From Acidihalobacter yilgarnensis (GTDB lineage: Bacteria; Pseudomonadota; Gammaproteobacteria; DSM-5130; Acidihalobacteraceae): a DNA stretch of 64,000 bases. Of this stretch, positions 1 to 8,849 are shown piece after piece. The notes below the pieces were generated by a model. It was not told where the DNA came from, ran no database searches, and saw only the letters and a program-made list of their open reading frames with translations. How positions within the stretch are numbered: the stretch's first letter is position 1; the number at the start of each line of letters is the position of its first letter. The stretch covers positions 2,136,501-2,200,500 of the forward strand of contig NZ_CP017415.1 of assembly GCF_001753245.1 (NCBI RefSeq). The letters run 5' to 3'. The position numbers and the translations under genes are program-made.

Positions 1-312
1 GAGCAGAGGGGAAATGGCCAGGTAATCGTTTCCGCGATCACCGCTTGGGAGATTGCCATGCTCGCATCCAAGGGGCAGCTGGTGCTGTCGAAAGATGTTG
101 ATGACTGGCTGGCGACCGTGGACGCTATCGAGGTCGTGGAGTTTGCCCCGGTGACTCAGGAGCTGGCCGTTCAGTCGGTACGCCTACCCGGCGACTTTCA
201 TCCCGACCCGGCGGATCGGATGATCGTCGCATTGGCTCGACACCTATCGGCTTCGCTTGTGACAGCAGACTCAAAAATCCGCGCCTATCGTCACGTTAAG
301 ACGATTTGGTAA
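1..312 (+). CDS. vapC: PIN-domain toxin, VapC type (5' end outside window)
   Basis: The reading frame is open from base 1, so the start codon lies upstream of the window. The visible 103 residues begin with SAITAWEIAML and end in VKTIW. Typical VapC ribonuclease motifs are present: the W-E-I-A segment after beta-strand 2, LPGDFHPDPADRMI with the acidic metal-ligand cluster, and the late LVTADSKI strand. By family knowledge these are Mg2+-dependent endoribonucleases of type II toxin-antitoxin pairs. The antitoxin would lie upstream, out of view. The next ORF (340-486) is not an antitoxin of a known type. Confident for the family; the actual RNA target cannot be inferred. Confidence 0.85.
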   Translation, partial: EQRGNGQVIVSAITAWEIAMLASKGQLVLSKDVDDWLATVDAIEVVEFAPVTQELAVQSVRLPGDFHPDPADRMIVALARHLSASLVTADSKIRAYRHVKTIW

Positions 313-339
313 ACACAAGACATCATTGGAGACCGAACG

Positions 340-486
340 ATGAATCTTGCAGAAGTCCTGACCACTCCAGCAGTGAAGAGCGGCGATGCCTGGTTTCGTC
401 CTGTTGCATGGCGTGGCGCCAACTGCGCCTATGCGCTCAAGGACGGACGCACATATCGGGTGCCTATTGATCCGGCCGGCAAATAG
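340..486 (+). CDS. Small hypothetical protein (48 aa)
   Basis: An ATG at 340 is preceded by TTGGAGACCGAACG, a good ribosome-binding site about seven bases upstream, 28 bp after the VapC stop. The product has no membrane segment or signal peptide and ends in IDPAGK. I do not recognise the family. The stop codon lies two bases before the coding remnant of an IS630 element, so the protein may be a truncated version of a longer ancestor. Confidence 0.5.
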   Translation: MNLAEVLTTPAVKSGDAWFRPVAWRGANCAYALKDGRTYRVPIDPAGK

Positions 487-488
487 TA

Positions 489-1040
489 TTACGCGGTATA
501 CTTCACGCGCGGGTCCTGGAAATACGTTTTGACGCGCTCTGGCGAGCCCTCCAAGGTCTGCATGTATTCGGCGGTTGCGGCCTTCAGTTTGGCTTTGGTG
601 CGCGCCGGCACTTTTGTATAAATCGCTTGTTTCAAATCCGCATTGAGCCGCTCCTCCGGGTTCAGTTCAGGACTGTAGCTGGGCAGGTAAAACAACTCGA
701 TCTTGTCTGTGCGATCAGCAACCCAGGCCTTAACCACCTTGCTGTGGTGTACCCGCAGATTGTCGAGAATCAAAAACACTTTGCGTCCCGCGTCTTTGAT
801 CAAAGCACCCAAAAATTCGATGAGCCTGTCCGCATTGAACGCCTCATCAATCATCATCCAGCGCGTCTTGCCCTGGTTGGTCACGGTGGCGATCATCGAC
901 AGTTTCTGGCGCGTGCCGCCCACCGCAAAAGTCACAGGTGTTTTGCCAGCCGGCACGTAGCTACGGCCACGCACATCGGTATTGACCACCGCTGTTTCGT
1001 CACCCCAATGTACCTCGTCACCTTCTACCTTGACGCGCAC
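489..1040 (-). pseudogene. IS630-family transposase, 3' fragment
   Basis: The last ~183 codons match the C-terminal half of the complete IS630 transposase at 7812-8849 almost residue for residue: WGDETAVVNTDVRGRSY, then LILDNLRVHHS, then PELNPEERLNAD, which carry the three acidic DDE residues. Similarity stops abruptly near 1040, where the helix-turn-helix half should begin, and unrelated sequence follows. It cannot encode a working transposase. Confidence 0.85.
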
Positions 1041-1263
1041 CAACTATCCCAATCGCATGACCTCCCATATGCTTACCAAGCCATTAAAGCTCCCATTCAC
1101 TCCGCACCACCCTATCTTGTTTCATGTTGTCTATCATTGCGCGATTTGTCGAGAGCATGACGTTTTGATCGCATGGTGGCATTCGCCGAGTTGCTCATAC
1201 CTCAGTATCGCAGTCATGTACTCGGGATGCGCGAGGACAATGTGTTCCCCGAGTAACTGGGTT

Positions 1264-2436
1264 TTATCTGTTTGAAGACATGGATAACAGTTCGGATAGT
1301 GTTGTACCCCGCTCATCTATGTATCTGATCAACATCATGAGCGCGAACAGCGCATTGGACGTACCGGGTATGTCTGAGAACGCATAATGACCGTGATCAT
1401 CAAAATAAAGGCTGGCGGCGTTTTTGTGTAACGCTCCCCATGCTTCGAAGGCACCTCCACCCACTGCTTCGGCGGTTTCGATATCCGATGGGCGAGGATG
1501 GCAAGCTGGATCGAACAAGATTTTGCGGTCAGGATACACTTCGGTTTGCTGACGTGCCAACAGCCAACCTAATGCTTCGGGCGACACGCTACTGCCTTGC
1601 TCATCGACTACAGCCAAGCATTCACCGCTGACATCAATGGCCGCTCCGAAATTGCAACCGTTATCCTTCACCACTCGAGCAAGACGTTTTAATTTATTGC
1701 GACCGAATGGATTAGGCCCACTGGTCTTAAATCCAGGATCTGACTCAAATCCCAGCGGCCAGACACGGATGCCATTGAGGTGCGAAAGGATTGCGTCTAC
1801 TTGTACGCCAATCTGACCGTTCCCCGCGTCGAGCGCCAGCTTCATCAGCGCGACTGACCTCACCCACTGGCGAAGGGATGCCGCATAATCTGACAGCATT
1901 GGAAGCCGGCACAGTGTCTGGGTGCATTCCGTACTGAGCAAATCCTCCATACGGGACCAGCGGGAGGCGGCTTCTGCGATGGGTGCGACCGGCATAGGCT
2001 GTGCCTGTTTATGATAGAAGCGCAATCCATTCCAGTCGGGTGACGCATGCCCGCCTGTGATCATCATGCCACCACACAAATTGAGTTCCGAAATCGACCA
2101 CTCCAAGCAGGGCGTAGTACATTCATCCAGGTGGGTGACGTGATGCCCTCCCGAACGTAAACCGATGCTGACCAGCTCTGCCAGCGACGCGGAACTGGCG
2201 CGCGCGTCGTGACCAATGGCGAACATGCCATCGCCTTGCGGCGAAGCAAGGTCGCCATAGGCTCTGGCCAGCACCAACACATCTGCGCAACGCAGTTGCG
2301 AACCCACCTCACCCAGAAAGGCGTAGCGCTGAGCCAATGTGTGATAGTGGTCAAGGTTAATATTAATTCCATTCACGGGGAGTCCCCTCTCTTTTGACTC
2401 AACTCCCGAGAATTTGCCAAAGTACTGCCGATCCAT
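1264..2436 (-). CDS. Phosphohexomutase-family protein with degenerate active site (probable pseudoenzyme)
   Basis: 390 residues with the fold-defining order of phosphoglucomutase/phosphomannomutase: IGHDARASSASLAEL (~74-88), the phosphoserine loop region (127-137), the metal-loop region (266-280) and the sugar-specificity loop region (345-353). All catalytic signatures are changed. The loop normally T-G/A-S-H-N-P reads TGGHASPDWNG, so the catalytic serine is Gly129. The DGDGDR metal site reads DVSGEC. The GEMSGH sugar loop reads FDDHGH. The N-terminal FKAYDIRG motif is absent, and the protein is ~70 residues shorter than usual, missing most of phosphate-binding domain 4. The frame is long and intact, so it may be kept as a non-enzymatic or regulatory protein; early pseudogenisation is the alternative. 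It shares a 120-bp upstream block with the histidine-phosphatase gene at 18574-19209. Confidence 0.8.
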   Translation of the reverse strand: MDRQYFGKFSGVESKERGLPVNGININLDHYHTLAQRYAFLGEVGSQLRCADVLVLARAYGDLASPQGDGMFAIGHDARASSASLAELVSIGLRSGGHHVTHLDECTTPCLEWSISELNLCGGMMITGGHASPDWNGLRFYHKQAQPMPVAPIAEAASRWSRMEDLLSTECTQTLCRLPMLSDYAASLRQWVRSVALMKLALDAGNGQIGVQVDAILSHLNGIRVWPLGFESDPGFKTSGPNPFGRNKLKRLARVVKDNGCNFGAAIDVSGECLAVVDEQGSSVSPEALGWLLARQQTEVYPDRKILFDPACHPRPSDIETAEAVGGGAFEAWGALHKNAASLYFDDHGHYAFSDIPGTSNALFALMMLIRYIDERGTTLSELLSMSSNR

Positions 2437-2490
2437 TACCTGACTTCTATCCGTTGATCACTTTGATGATGGATTATGCCAGCCACCGAT

Positions 2491-2610
2491 AGACAGATGC
2501 TCCGCATACCAGAGTTATATCTCTAGACTGGCGAATAACATTGAAGTTCATGTTTGTCCAGCACGGGGAGCGAATCTTCCAGAAATATAGGTTATACGGG
2601 GTGAAAAGTG
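2491..2610. repeat. Upstream block A, shared with 19211-19330
   Basis: This 120-bp stretch aligns without gaps to 19211-19330. It includes identical TCCGCATACC (2501-2510) and a near-identical run around GTTCATGTTTGTCC (2547-2560). Both copies lie just upstream of minus-strand sugar-metabolism genes. It may be a duplicated promoter or leader, or the decayed 5' end of a duplicated gene. The rest of 2437-2860 shows no gene I can support. Confidence 0.6.
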
Positions 2611-2859
2611 ACCGTCCGCGTCGAAGAACGCTATGCCCCCGTCACCAGCCGCCCCCTCCCAGCTCATCGCCCCTGGCTAGATCGGCACGCCCGCGGTACA
2701 CGGTAACTGAACGAGGTTTTTCCGTTTCGCGCCGTGGTGAGGACAATGATTCTCCGGTTCAATGCTCGGAGAAGAAACGATGTCAGGTATCAGGTGGCAG
2801 CGGCGAAGTGCGGAAGGGTGACGAGCGTTGTTGACGCGGTTTGCCCACTGTGGCCAGAC

Positions 2860-3007
2860 GGCCAAGGTATTCTGCCAGCACGCGTCGGTCAGCCCGGCGA
2901 GCTTCTAGCGTTGGCGCTCGCACGGGATGGATTGGACCGCACTGAAACTGATGCTCGAAGGCATCGAGCCTGGACGCCAGCGCAAGCGTTGTCGGCTCAA
3001 TCAATAG
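2860..3007 (+). pseudogene. tnpB: Remnant of IS66 accessory gene tnpB
   Basis: In the frame ending at the TAG at 3005, the translation closes with LEGIEPGRQRKRCRLNQ, like the C-terminus of IS66 TnpB proteins (LLEGID..R.R.R). An in-frame TAG at 2906 and no recognisable N-terminus show it is decayed. It sits directly upstream of the TnpC-type transposase, as in intact IS66 elements. Confidence 0.35.
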
Positions 3008-3033
3008 TGACCAAAACAGCCGTCAATACGGCC

Positions 3034-4629
3034 ATGCATGTCGATGCTTCGGGTAAAAATACAGGCATGCAAAAAGCGACATCTACCCGCACGGAGGACA
3101 CGACGGACATCGCGTCATTGAGCGTGCCGCAGATGATCACCCTAGTGCAGTCCGAGGATGCCAAGATCCAGACGCTGAAGCACCAGCTCGACTGGTTTAA
3201 ACGCCAGTTGTTCGGGGCACCTGGCGCCGCTGCCCGATCCGACCCAGAGCTGTATCTGGGCGAGATGATATCGCCGCCGTCCACGCCGACAGCGCCGCCG
3301 TCCCGCACGGTAACTGCCCACACGCGGCGCGTCGCCCAGCGCGACCTGACGACCGACAGCGAGGCGGTACCCTTTTTCGACGAGTCTCGGGTGCCGATCC
3401 AGACGATCCATGTGCCCGATGCCGCCACGGCCGGGTTGACGGAAGATCAGTTCGAGGTGATCGGCGAGAAGGTCAGCTACCGCCTGGCACAGCGGCCAGG
3501 CAGCTTCGTGGTGCTGAAGTACCTGCGCCCGGTGACCAAGCGCCGCGACACCCAGGTGATCAGCTGCCCGCCGGCACCGATCAGCGTCATCGAGGGTGGC
3601 CGCGCCGACGTCAGCTTCGCCGCCGGGCTGCTGGTGGACAAGTTCGTCTATCACCTTCCGCTGTATCGCCTGAACCAGCGGCTGGCCGATAACGGGATCA
3701 CCGTCAGCCGGCCGTGGTTGACCCAGCTGTCGCAGAAGAACATCGCGCTGCTGGAGCCGATCCACGACGCTCAGTTCGACGTGATTCGCGGCGGCCGGGT
3801 GATCGCCATGGACGAGACGCCAATCAAGGCCGGTCGACGCGGCGATGGCAAGATGAAGGTCGAGTATTTCGGGCCGGTGTATGGCGAACACGACGAAGTG
3901 TGTTTTCCGTTCTTCCCCTCGCGCGCCCATGCCAACGTAATCAACCTGCTGGGGCTGTCCCCTGCCGAGGGCAGCGTGCTGCTGTCCGATGGCTATGGCG
4001 CCTACGCCAGCTACGCGAAGAAGACCGGCCTGACCCACGCCCAATGCTGGGCGCATACACGACGCGGCTTCTTCGAGGCCCAAGCGGCCGCGCCTGAGGG
4101 CGCACGCGAGGCGCTGGAACTGTATGTCGTCGAGGAGCAGATCCGCGAAGGCAAGCTGACCGGCGAGAACAAGCGCCTGCATCGGCTGACCCACAGTAAG
4201 CCGCAGGTGGAACGGTTCTTCGACTGGATCGATCGCCAGTTCCAAGGTCTGTTGCCCAGCAACCCATTCACCAAGGCACTAGCCTATGCGCGCGAACGCC
4301 GACTGGGTCTGGAAGTCTTCCTGACCGATCTGGATGTGCCGATCGACACCAACCATCTGGAACGCGCCCTGCGGGTGATACCGATGGGCCGCAAGAACTG
4401 GAATTTTTGCTGGACCGAACTCGGTGCCAAGCACGTCGGCATCGTGCAGAGCCTGATCGTCACTTGCCGTCTGCACGGCATCGACCCCTATACCTATCTG
4501 GTCGATGTGTTGCAGAGGGTCGGCCAGCATCCGTCCTCGCGGGTCGCCGAACTCACCCCGCGACAGTGGAAGCAGCACTTCGCCGAGAACCCGCTGCGCT
4601 CGGATCTCTACGCTATCGACGCCGGCTAG
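3034..4629 (+). CDS. tnpC: IS66-family transposase (TnpC)
   Basis: About 531 residues from the ATG at 3034; the frame stays open further upstream, but that part overlaps the tnpB remnant and looks non-coding. Order of parts: N-terminal coiled segment (LKHQLDWFKRQLFG), a proline-rich linker, a central zinc-binding/THAP-like region, the DDE catalytic core (IAMDETPIKA; LLSDGYGAYASY; NHLERALRVIPMGRKNW) and the IS66 C-terminal element. All catalytic blocks look intact, but its partner TnpB is only a remnant and no TnpA is visible, so independent transposition is doubtful. I could not define terminal inverted repeats by eye. Confidence 0.9.
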   Translation: MHVDASGKNTGMQKATSTRTEDTTDIASLSVPQMITLVQSEDAKIQTLKHQLDWFKRQLFGAPGAAARSDPELYLGEMISPPSTPTAPPSRTVTAHTRRVAQRDLTTDSEAVPFFDESRVPIQTIHVPDAATAGLTEDQFEVIGEKVSYRLAQRPGSFVVLKYLRPVTKRRDTQVISCPPAPISVIEGGRADVSFAAGLLVDKFVYHLPLYRLNQRLADNGITVSRPWLTQLSQKNIALLEPIHDAQFDVIRGGRVIAMDETPIKAGRRGDGKMKVEYFGPVYGEHDEVCFPFFPSRAHANVINLLGLSPAEGSVLLSDGYGAYASYAKKTGLTHAQCWAHTRRGFFEAQAAAPEGAREALELYVVEEQIREGKLTGENKRLHRLTHSKPQVERFFDWIDRQFQGLLPSNPFTKALAYARERRLGLEVFLTDLDVPIDTNHLERALRVIPMGRKNWNFCWTELGAKHVGIVQSLIVTCRLHGIDPYTYLVDVLQRVGQHPSSRVAELTPRQWKQHFAENPLRSDLYAIDAG

Positions 4630-4912
4630 GCAACAACGCCGCCCAGTTACCGCTGGTGGCATAACAGCCTCTCTGCTGTGCACCATGTGCTGTGACGATT
4701 GCCTACTTCGACCGGCTGGAAATCCGCGTCTCATGACCTCGATTTCTCAAACCGCCCGGTGCGAACCCGCATGCCGGCTGGTGCGACAGGGGAATCGTCA
4801 GCTTAGCTGATCGCCTCTAAGTCGATTACGGGTTGTCTGTTGACCCACATTCGTGTAAGTATTTGTGCGTGGTGGTCATCTCCCTCTAGCATCGGCCACT
4901 GTATTGGTATCT
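4630..4912. other. Gap between IS66 and IS5: no gene supported
   Basis: No open frame here has a plausible start and a recognisable product. The stretch contains GC-rich inverted segments near 4755-4790 but nothing I can name. It ends in the terminator hairpin at 4913-4940. Confidence 0.3.
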
Positions 4913-4940
4913 GCCCGCCCATGTGGCGGGCCTTTTTTTT
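4913..4940 (+). terminator. Intrinsic terminator
   Basis: A perfect 7-bp stem, GCCCGCC (4913-4919) and GGCGGGC (4925-4931), with loop CATGT, is followed by eight T on the plus strand. The upstream gene it once served is no longer recognisable. Confidence 0.75.
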
Positions 4941-5114
4941 GGGGGGGCATGTGATTTGTGTCACAGAATCACCCCACATAGGATGAGACCATTGTGGATA
5001 GCTATCGGCTCGGTAACAATCAATGGATGAACATGGATCTCACCGGGCGTTGTTGCTAGAACGGCTAAAGAGGGCAGAAGCGACATTACGCGAAAAAGAA
5101 ATTACGTACCTTAA

Positions 5115-6291
5115 GGCAACGCTGAATAAGTCGTCACAATCAATCAACCCTCAAGGTTGATCAGTTTTGCCCCTGATCAGACGTCTAGATCCCGGTTTTT
5201 GCTCTCGGTTTTCACCCTTCTCGCGCCTTGAGGCACGTTGTGGGCCCTCAACGCGCTATCAGGTGGGTACTCGGGTCCGTGATAGGTACAGGTTAGCTAA
5301 CCCGAGGACCACGAAGCTGCGGTTGGCATTCTTGTCCAAACCCCGGTAGCGCACTTTGCTGAACCCCCACAGCCGCTTCACCACCGCAAAGACGTGCTCG
5401 ACTCGGGCCCGGATCCGCGATTTGTTGCGGTTACGCGAACGTTCGGCCTCGTCAACTTCGCCACGCTTGCTGATGCGTTGATTGGTAAAGTCCTTCGCCC
5501 GAGGGGCATGCGCCCGAATCAGCGCTTTTTGACTGGCGTAGGCACTATCGCCATAGACTCGACGCTCCTCGCCGTGCAGTAGGTCCGCGAGCAGGTGTTT
5601 GTCGTGCACGTTGGCGGCGGTGACCGCCGCGCTGTGCACCACGCCGGTACGACTGTCCACACCGATGTGTAGCTTCATACCGAAATACCACTGTTGGCCC
5701 TTGCGGGTCTGATGCATGTCGGGATCACGTGTCTTGTGGGCATTCTTGGTCGAGCTCGGCGCACCGATGATCGTGGCGTCGACGATCGTTCCAGTACCGA
5801 CCTTCAGGCCCCGATCCTGCAGGGTCTGATTGACCTGTGCGAACAACGTCGCACCCAGGTCGTGCTGCTCCAACAGGCGACGAAACTTCAGCAGGGTCGT
5901 TCCGTCCGGGACCCGCTCGCGGCCCAGATCAATGCCCACGAATCGCCTCAGCGACGTGCTGTCCAGCAGCGCTTCTTCACACGCCTCGTCAGCCAGGTTG
6001 AACCAGTGCTGCACGAAGTACATCCGCAGCATCCGTTCCAGCCCCACCGGTGGACGACCTTTCCCTGCCTTCGGGTAGTGGGGCTCGATCACCGCACACA
6101 ACGCGGACCACGGCACGAGTTCCTCCATCGTCGATAGAAACACATCACGACGCGTCGCCCGCCGATAGACCTCGAATCCTTCGCCTGAGTCCGCTGCCAT
6201 CGCCAGTGTCTGCTGTTTCATCGTTACGGTCCCCATTGGTTGTCAGAGCAACTCAATTTTCGCAGAGGTAAGAGACTTTTTCAGCGTTGCC
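5115..6291 (-). mobile_element. Complete IS5-family element with TTAA target duplication
   Basis: Terminal inverted repeats are GGCAACGCTGAATAAGTC at the left (5115 on) and, read from the right end, GGCAACGCTGAAAAAGTC. Both ends are flanked by TTAA (5111-5114 and 6292-6295), a target duplication matching the YTAR preference of the IS5 group. It interrupts a short plus-strand ORF that starts at 5023 (MDEHGSHRALLLERLKRAE...). With one TTAA copy restored, that ORF would run only a few codons past the junction and stop at 6309, so its status as a gene is doubtful. Confidence 0.9.
5259..6221 (-). CDS. IS5-family transposase
   Basis: 320 residues from the ATG at 6221, chosen over the ATG at 6236 because GGGGA lies eight bases upstream. 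An N-terminal helix-rich domain (LVPWSALCAVIEPHYPK, the IS5/DUF772 region) precedes the DDE core: TIVDATIIGAPSS (first D), VYGDSAYAS (second D) and the C-terminal ARVEHVFAVVKRLWGF block (E). No internal stop or frameshift is seen and the length is normal for the IS5 group, so this copy may still be active. A solo end of the same element occurs at 21841-21914. Confidence 0.93.
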   Translation of the reverse strand: MKQQTLAMAADSGEGFEVYRRATRRDVFLSTMEELVPWSALCAVIEPHYPKAGKGRPPVGLERMLRMYFVQHWFNLADEACEEALLDSTSLRRFVGIDLGRERVPDGTTLLKFRRLLEQHDLGATLFAQVNQTLQDRGLKVGTGTIVDATIIGAPSSTKNAHKTRDPDMHQTRKGQQWYFGMKLHIGVDSRTGVVHSAAVTAANVHDKHLLADLLHGEERRVYGDSAYASQKALIRAHAPRAKDFTNQRISKRGEVDEAERSRNRNKSRIRARVEHVFAVVKRLWGFSKVRYRGLDKNANRSFVVLGLANLYLSRTRVPT

Positions 6292-6295
6292 TTAA

Positions 6296-6799
6296 ATTTC
6301 CGCCGGTGTAGCCATCGACGGGATTTTTTATGCGCACTAATATCCATTCACACTAATTTTGATAAAAGGACTACCTGGCAATTACCGCGCAACAATACAA
6401 AATCATCGAGCCTCCGTTGCCCATTCCGCGCGGCAACGTAAAAATATCGAACTTACAGGTGCTTAACGCAGACCAACCAACAGGGTTACAACCAGAAGCA
6501 CGCCGGAGACATCCAAATATTCATCGGGCCGTCTGACAATGGCTATCCCGTGGCGATCACTGATCATGAAGAGGCAATCGCCGCTTACATATCTTGTCTG
6601 CCCGGTTTTCGGGTAGAAACCGCATTGCCGTATGGACCCTATCCTGCGCAACATCGTCATTTCACAGCAGGCCGTGCCAAGCGGACCTCACTCCCGCCGT
6701 TCACGCGCAGGGTCAAGCGTCATGCTGGGCGGTCTCGAAGTACGATGGGTAATTTGTAATGGTTAGCGGATCCCGGAAACAACCGCCGGAAATCAATTA
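6296..6799. other. Gap: no gene supported
   Basis: Open frames occur on both strands (plus 6550-6759, minus 6463-6660), but neither has a ribosome-binding site or a product I recognise. The plus frame contains DIQIFIGPSDNGYPVAITDH upstream of its ATG, which looks protein-like and may be the remains of a broken gene. Confidence 0.3.
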
Positions 6800-6826
6800 C
6801 GGGCCTGGCAACTGAACCAGGCCCGC
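6800..6826 (-). terminator. Probable intrinsic terminator for the 58-aa membrane protein gene
   Basis: An 8-bp perfect stem, GGGCCTGG/CCAGGCCC, with an eight-base loop lies 40 bp downstream of the stop at 6866. On the minus strand it is followed by GTAATTGATTT, a weak T-rich tail. Confidence 0.5.
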
Positions 6827-6865
6827 GTGGTCCCGTAAATGTTTAGCTTAATGGCGTATTAACCG

Positions 6866-7042
6866 TCAATCCTGGCCACTACGAACACCGACAAAGGCTG
6901 CCCAGGTGAAAAAGATCATGACGATGGTCAACGTCCCGGTACCTACCGCACCGGTGGTCAGCCCGGTTGAAAGCAGAACACCCGTCCAAATGGCAAGACC
7001 AATGATGGTCAGAAGAACGATTACCGTACTCACGAGTGACAT
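6866..7042 (-). CDS. Small two-helix membrane protein (58 aa)
   Basis: The minus-strand ATG at 7042 follows CAAGGAGGATACGTCG, a near-perfect Shine-Dalgarno sequence, and this is the main reason to call a gene. The product has two hydrophobic segments (about residues 4-28 and 36-52) joined by a small-residue loop rich in G and T, ending VGVRSGQD. It looks like a small inner-membrane protein of the kind often kept near stress genes; I do not recognise the family. A terminator hairpin follows. Confidence 0.7.
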   Translation of the reverse strand: MSLVSTVIVLLTIIGLAIWTGVLLSTGLTTGAVGTGTLTIVMIFFTWAAFVGVRSGQD

Positions 7043-7261
7043 CGACGTATCCTCCTTGCAGGTAGATGACGAACCCGCGCCGATGGGTCGACTCGCTCAT
7101 CGCTAGGGTTCGGCCGTCCTGGCGACCTTGGCGAACTCCGCGCAGGGAAACAGGACTCCAAGGAGTATAGACATCACAAGCTCAAACACGTGGCCACAGG
7201 TTTTACGCTACGCATCGAGCCGGTCGTCGATTGACGACCGGCTCGATCAGCCACTTGTGAT

Positions 7262-7707
7262 GCGCGCTTACAGTAAGGCGAAAGAACCGGAACACGTGAG
7301 GAATGGCTGGCAGTGCGACGACGAGCTGGCGCGACAGCGGCAGGAGCTGCCATGGGTTCAGATCGACAAGGACTATCGATTCGAGACCGACGAGGGGAGC
7401 GCATCGCTGGCTGACCTCTTCCGAGGGCGCTCGCAGCTGCTCGTCTACCACTTCATGTTCGGGCCCGACTACACGGAGGGGTCCGCACAGCTCTGCGATC
7501 GCAGATGGCTTCAACGGGTTCGTCACGTACGATGTCATGCTCTGGGGGACGTCTCGGGCGCCGCTCGTAAAGCTGCAGGCGTACCAACGGCGGATGGGCT
7601 GACGTTTCCCTTGGGCCTCGTCGGGCGGAAGCGACTTCGCCACAGACTTCGGTGTCGCATACACGGACGAGCAACTGTGGTCCGGGGTGGCCCCAATACA
7701 ATTTTAG
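7262..7707 (+). pseudogene. DUF899 (thioredoxin-like) protein, frameshifted and interrupted
   Basis: The first part reads ELPWVQIDKDYRFET, then SLADLFRGRSQLLVYHFMFG, the hallmark N-terminus of DUF899 proteins. Near 7490 the frame shifts, with loss of the C-P-S-C-type motif. The homology resumes in another frame as IADGFNGFVTYDVMLWGTSR and APLVKLQAYQRRMG. A TGA at about 7600 then replaces the conserved Trp codon of the MGW motif, before RFPWASSGGSDFATDFG. Similarity ends near 7707. Three lesions mean it is not functional. Confidence 0.8.
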
Positions 7708-7811
7708 GTAGGTGGCGTGGCCGCCGCTGCCGATCGGCGAAGTGGAGATGCTCACCGAGCTCACGGCGGGAACCGCCACGAACTATTGATCCGGCCACAT
7801 TTATCCGCGAA

Positions 7812-8849
7812 TCACGCTGCATATTTTACGCGAGCATCCTGGAAATATTTTTTGACGCGTTCAGGCGACTTCTCCAGTGTCCGCATGTGCTCGGTTGTCG
7901 CTGCTTTCAGCCTGGCTTTGGTGCGTACCGGAACTTTCGAATAAAGAGCCTGTTTCAAGTCAGCATTAAGCCGCTCTTCCGGGTTCAATTCCGGGCTATA
8001 GCTGGGCAGATAGAACAACTCAATCTTGTCTTTATGCGCTTCAACCCAAGCCTTGACCGGCTTGCTGTGGTGTACTCGTAGATTATCCAGAATCAGGAAC
8101 ACTTTCTTTGCTGCGTCCCGGAGCAGTGCTTCCAGAAACTCAATCAGCCTATCCGCGTTGAACGCCTCATCAATAATCATCCAGCGAGTCTTGCCCTGGT
8201 TGGTGACGGTGGCGATCATCGATAGTTTCTGGCGTGTGCCGCCCACCGCTAAAGTCACCGGGGTCTTTCCCACCGGCGCGTAGCTGCGACCACGCACATC
8301 GGTATTGACCACCGCTGTTTCGTCTCCCCAATGAACCTCGGCACCTTCTGCCTTGGCGCGTTGCTCAATGGCCGGGTATTCGTTGTCCAGCCAAGCCTTC
8401 ACCGCCTCTGGGGATTGCTCGTAGGCTTTCTTGATCGGCTTTTGCGGAGTAAATCCCCAGCGCTTGAGATGGTTGCCAACACCCCGTACAGATAGCTTGA
8501 TGCCGCATTCGCGCTCAATCAGCTGCATAACCGCTGCCCGGTTCCACAGCGCAAATTCCATCTTCAGCTGTTCCGGCCGCTTGTCGCAAATGATTTGCCG
8601 TACAGCCATTTCTTGCGATCCGCTCAATCTGCGTCCGCTTCCTTGTTTCTTGCCGCGCGCAGCAGGCTTGAGGGCCACCGCCCCCGCAGTTGAATAAGCC
8701 GTGATCGCAGCGTTCACGGCATACCAACTCAGGCCGCTATGCTCAACAATTCGCATCACGGGCATTCCCTTGCGGTACAGGCGGATGACTTGCTTGCGTC
8801 TCTCGTGCAGTACTTCTCGCGACTGCTTGCGGGCGTCTTCTTTTTCCAT
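7812..8849 (-). CDS. IS630-family transposase (complete)
   Basis: 345 residues from the ATG at 8849. The N-terminal helix-turn-helix/winged-helix region (RKQVIRLYRKGMPVMRIVEH, then a second HTH around IKLSVRGVGNHLKRWGF) is followed by the DDE core: VHWGDETAV, KVFLILDNLRVHHS and YSPELNPEERLNADLK. IS630 elements insert at TA. An imperfect inverted match (TTTATCCGCGAA at ~7799 against TTAATCCGTGAA read from the right at ~8880) may be the ends. A truncated relative lies at 489-1040. No disabling mutation is seen. Confidence 0.93.
   Translation of the reverse strand: MEKEDARKQSREVLHERRKQVIRLYRKGMPVMRIVEHSGLSWYAVNAAITAYSTAGAVALKPAARGKKQGSGRRLSGSQEMAVRQIICDKRPEQLKMEFALWNRAAVMQLIERECGIKLSVRGVGNHLKRWGFTPQKPIKKAYEQSPEAVKAWLDNEYPAIEQRAKAEGAEVHWGDETAVVNTDVRGRSYAPVGKTPVTLAVGGTRQKLSMIATVTNQGKTRWMIIDEAFNADRLIEFLEALLRDAAKKVFLILDNLRVHHSKPVKAWVEAHKDKIELFYLPSYSPELNPEERLNADLKQALYSKVPVRTKARLKAATTEHMRTLEKSPERVKKYFQDARVKYAA

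Noticed and set aside
466-479. Shared CTATTGATCCGGCC near the IS630 remnant and near the complete IS630 (7783-7796)
   Set aside because: Distances to the two transposase stop codons differ and flanks do not align, so I could not show it is an IS end; it may be chance.
627-1160. Long plus-strand frame opposite the IS630 fragment
   Set aside because: It is the reverse shadow of the IS630 transposase remnant; no start signal and no known family.
3142-4245. 367-codon minus-strand frame inside the IS66 transposase
   Set aside because: High-GC antisense shadow; the plus strand encodes a recognisable transposase throughout.
4755-4795. GC-rich segment resembling the 3' end of a group II intron
   Set aside because: No domain V consensus and no reverse transcriptase nearby; similarity is only in composition.
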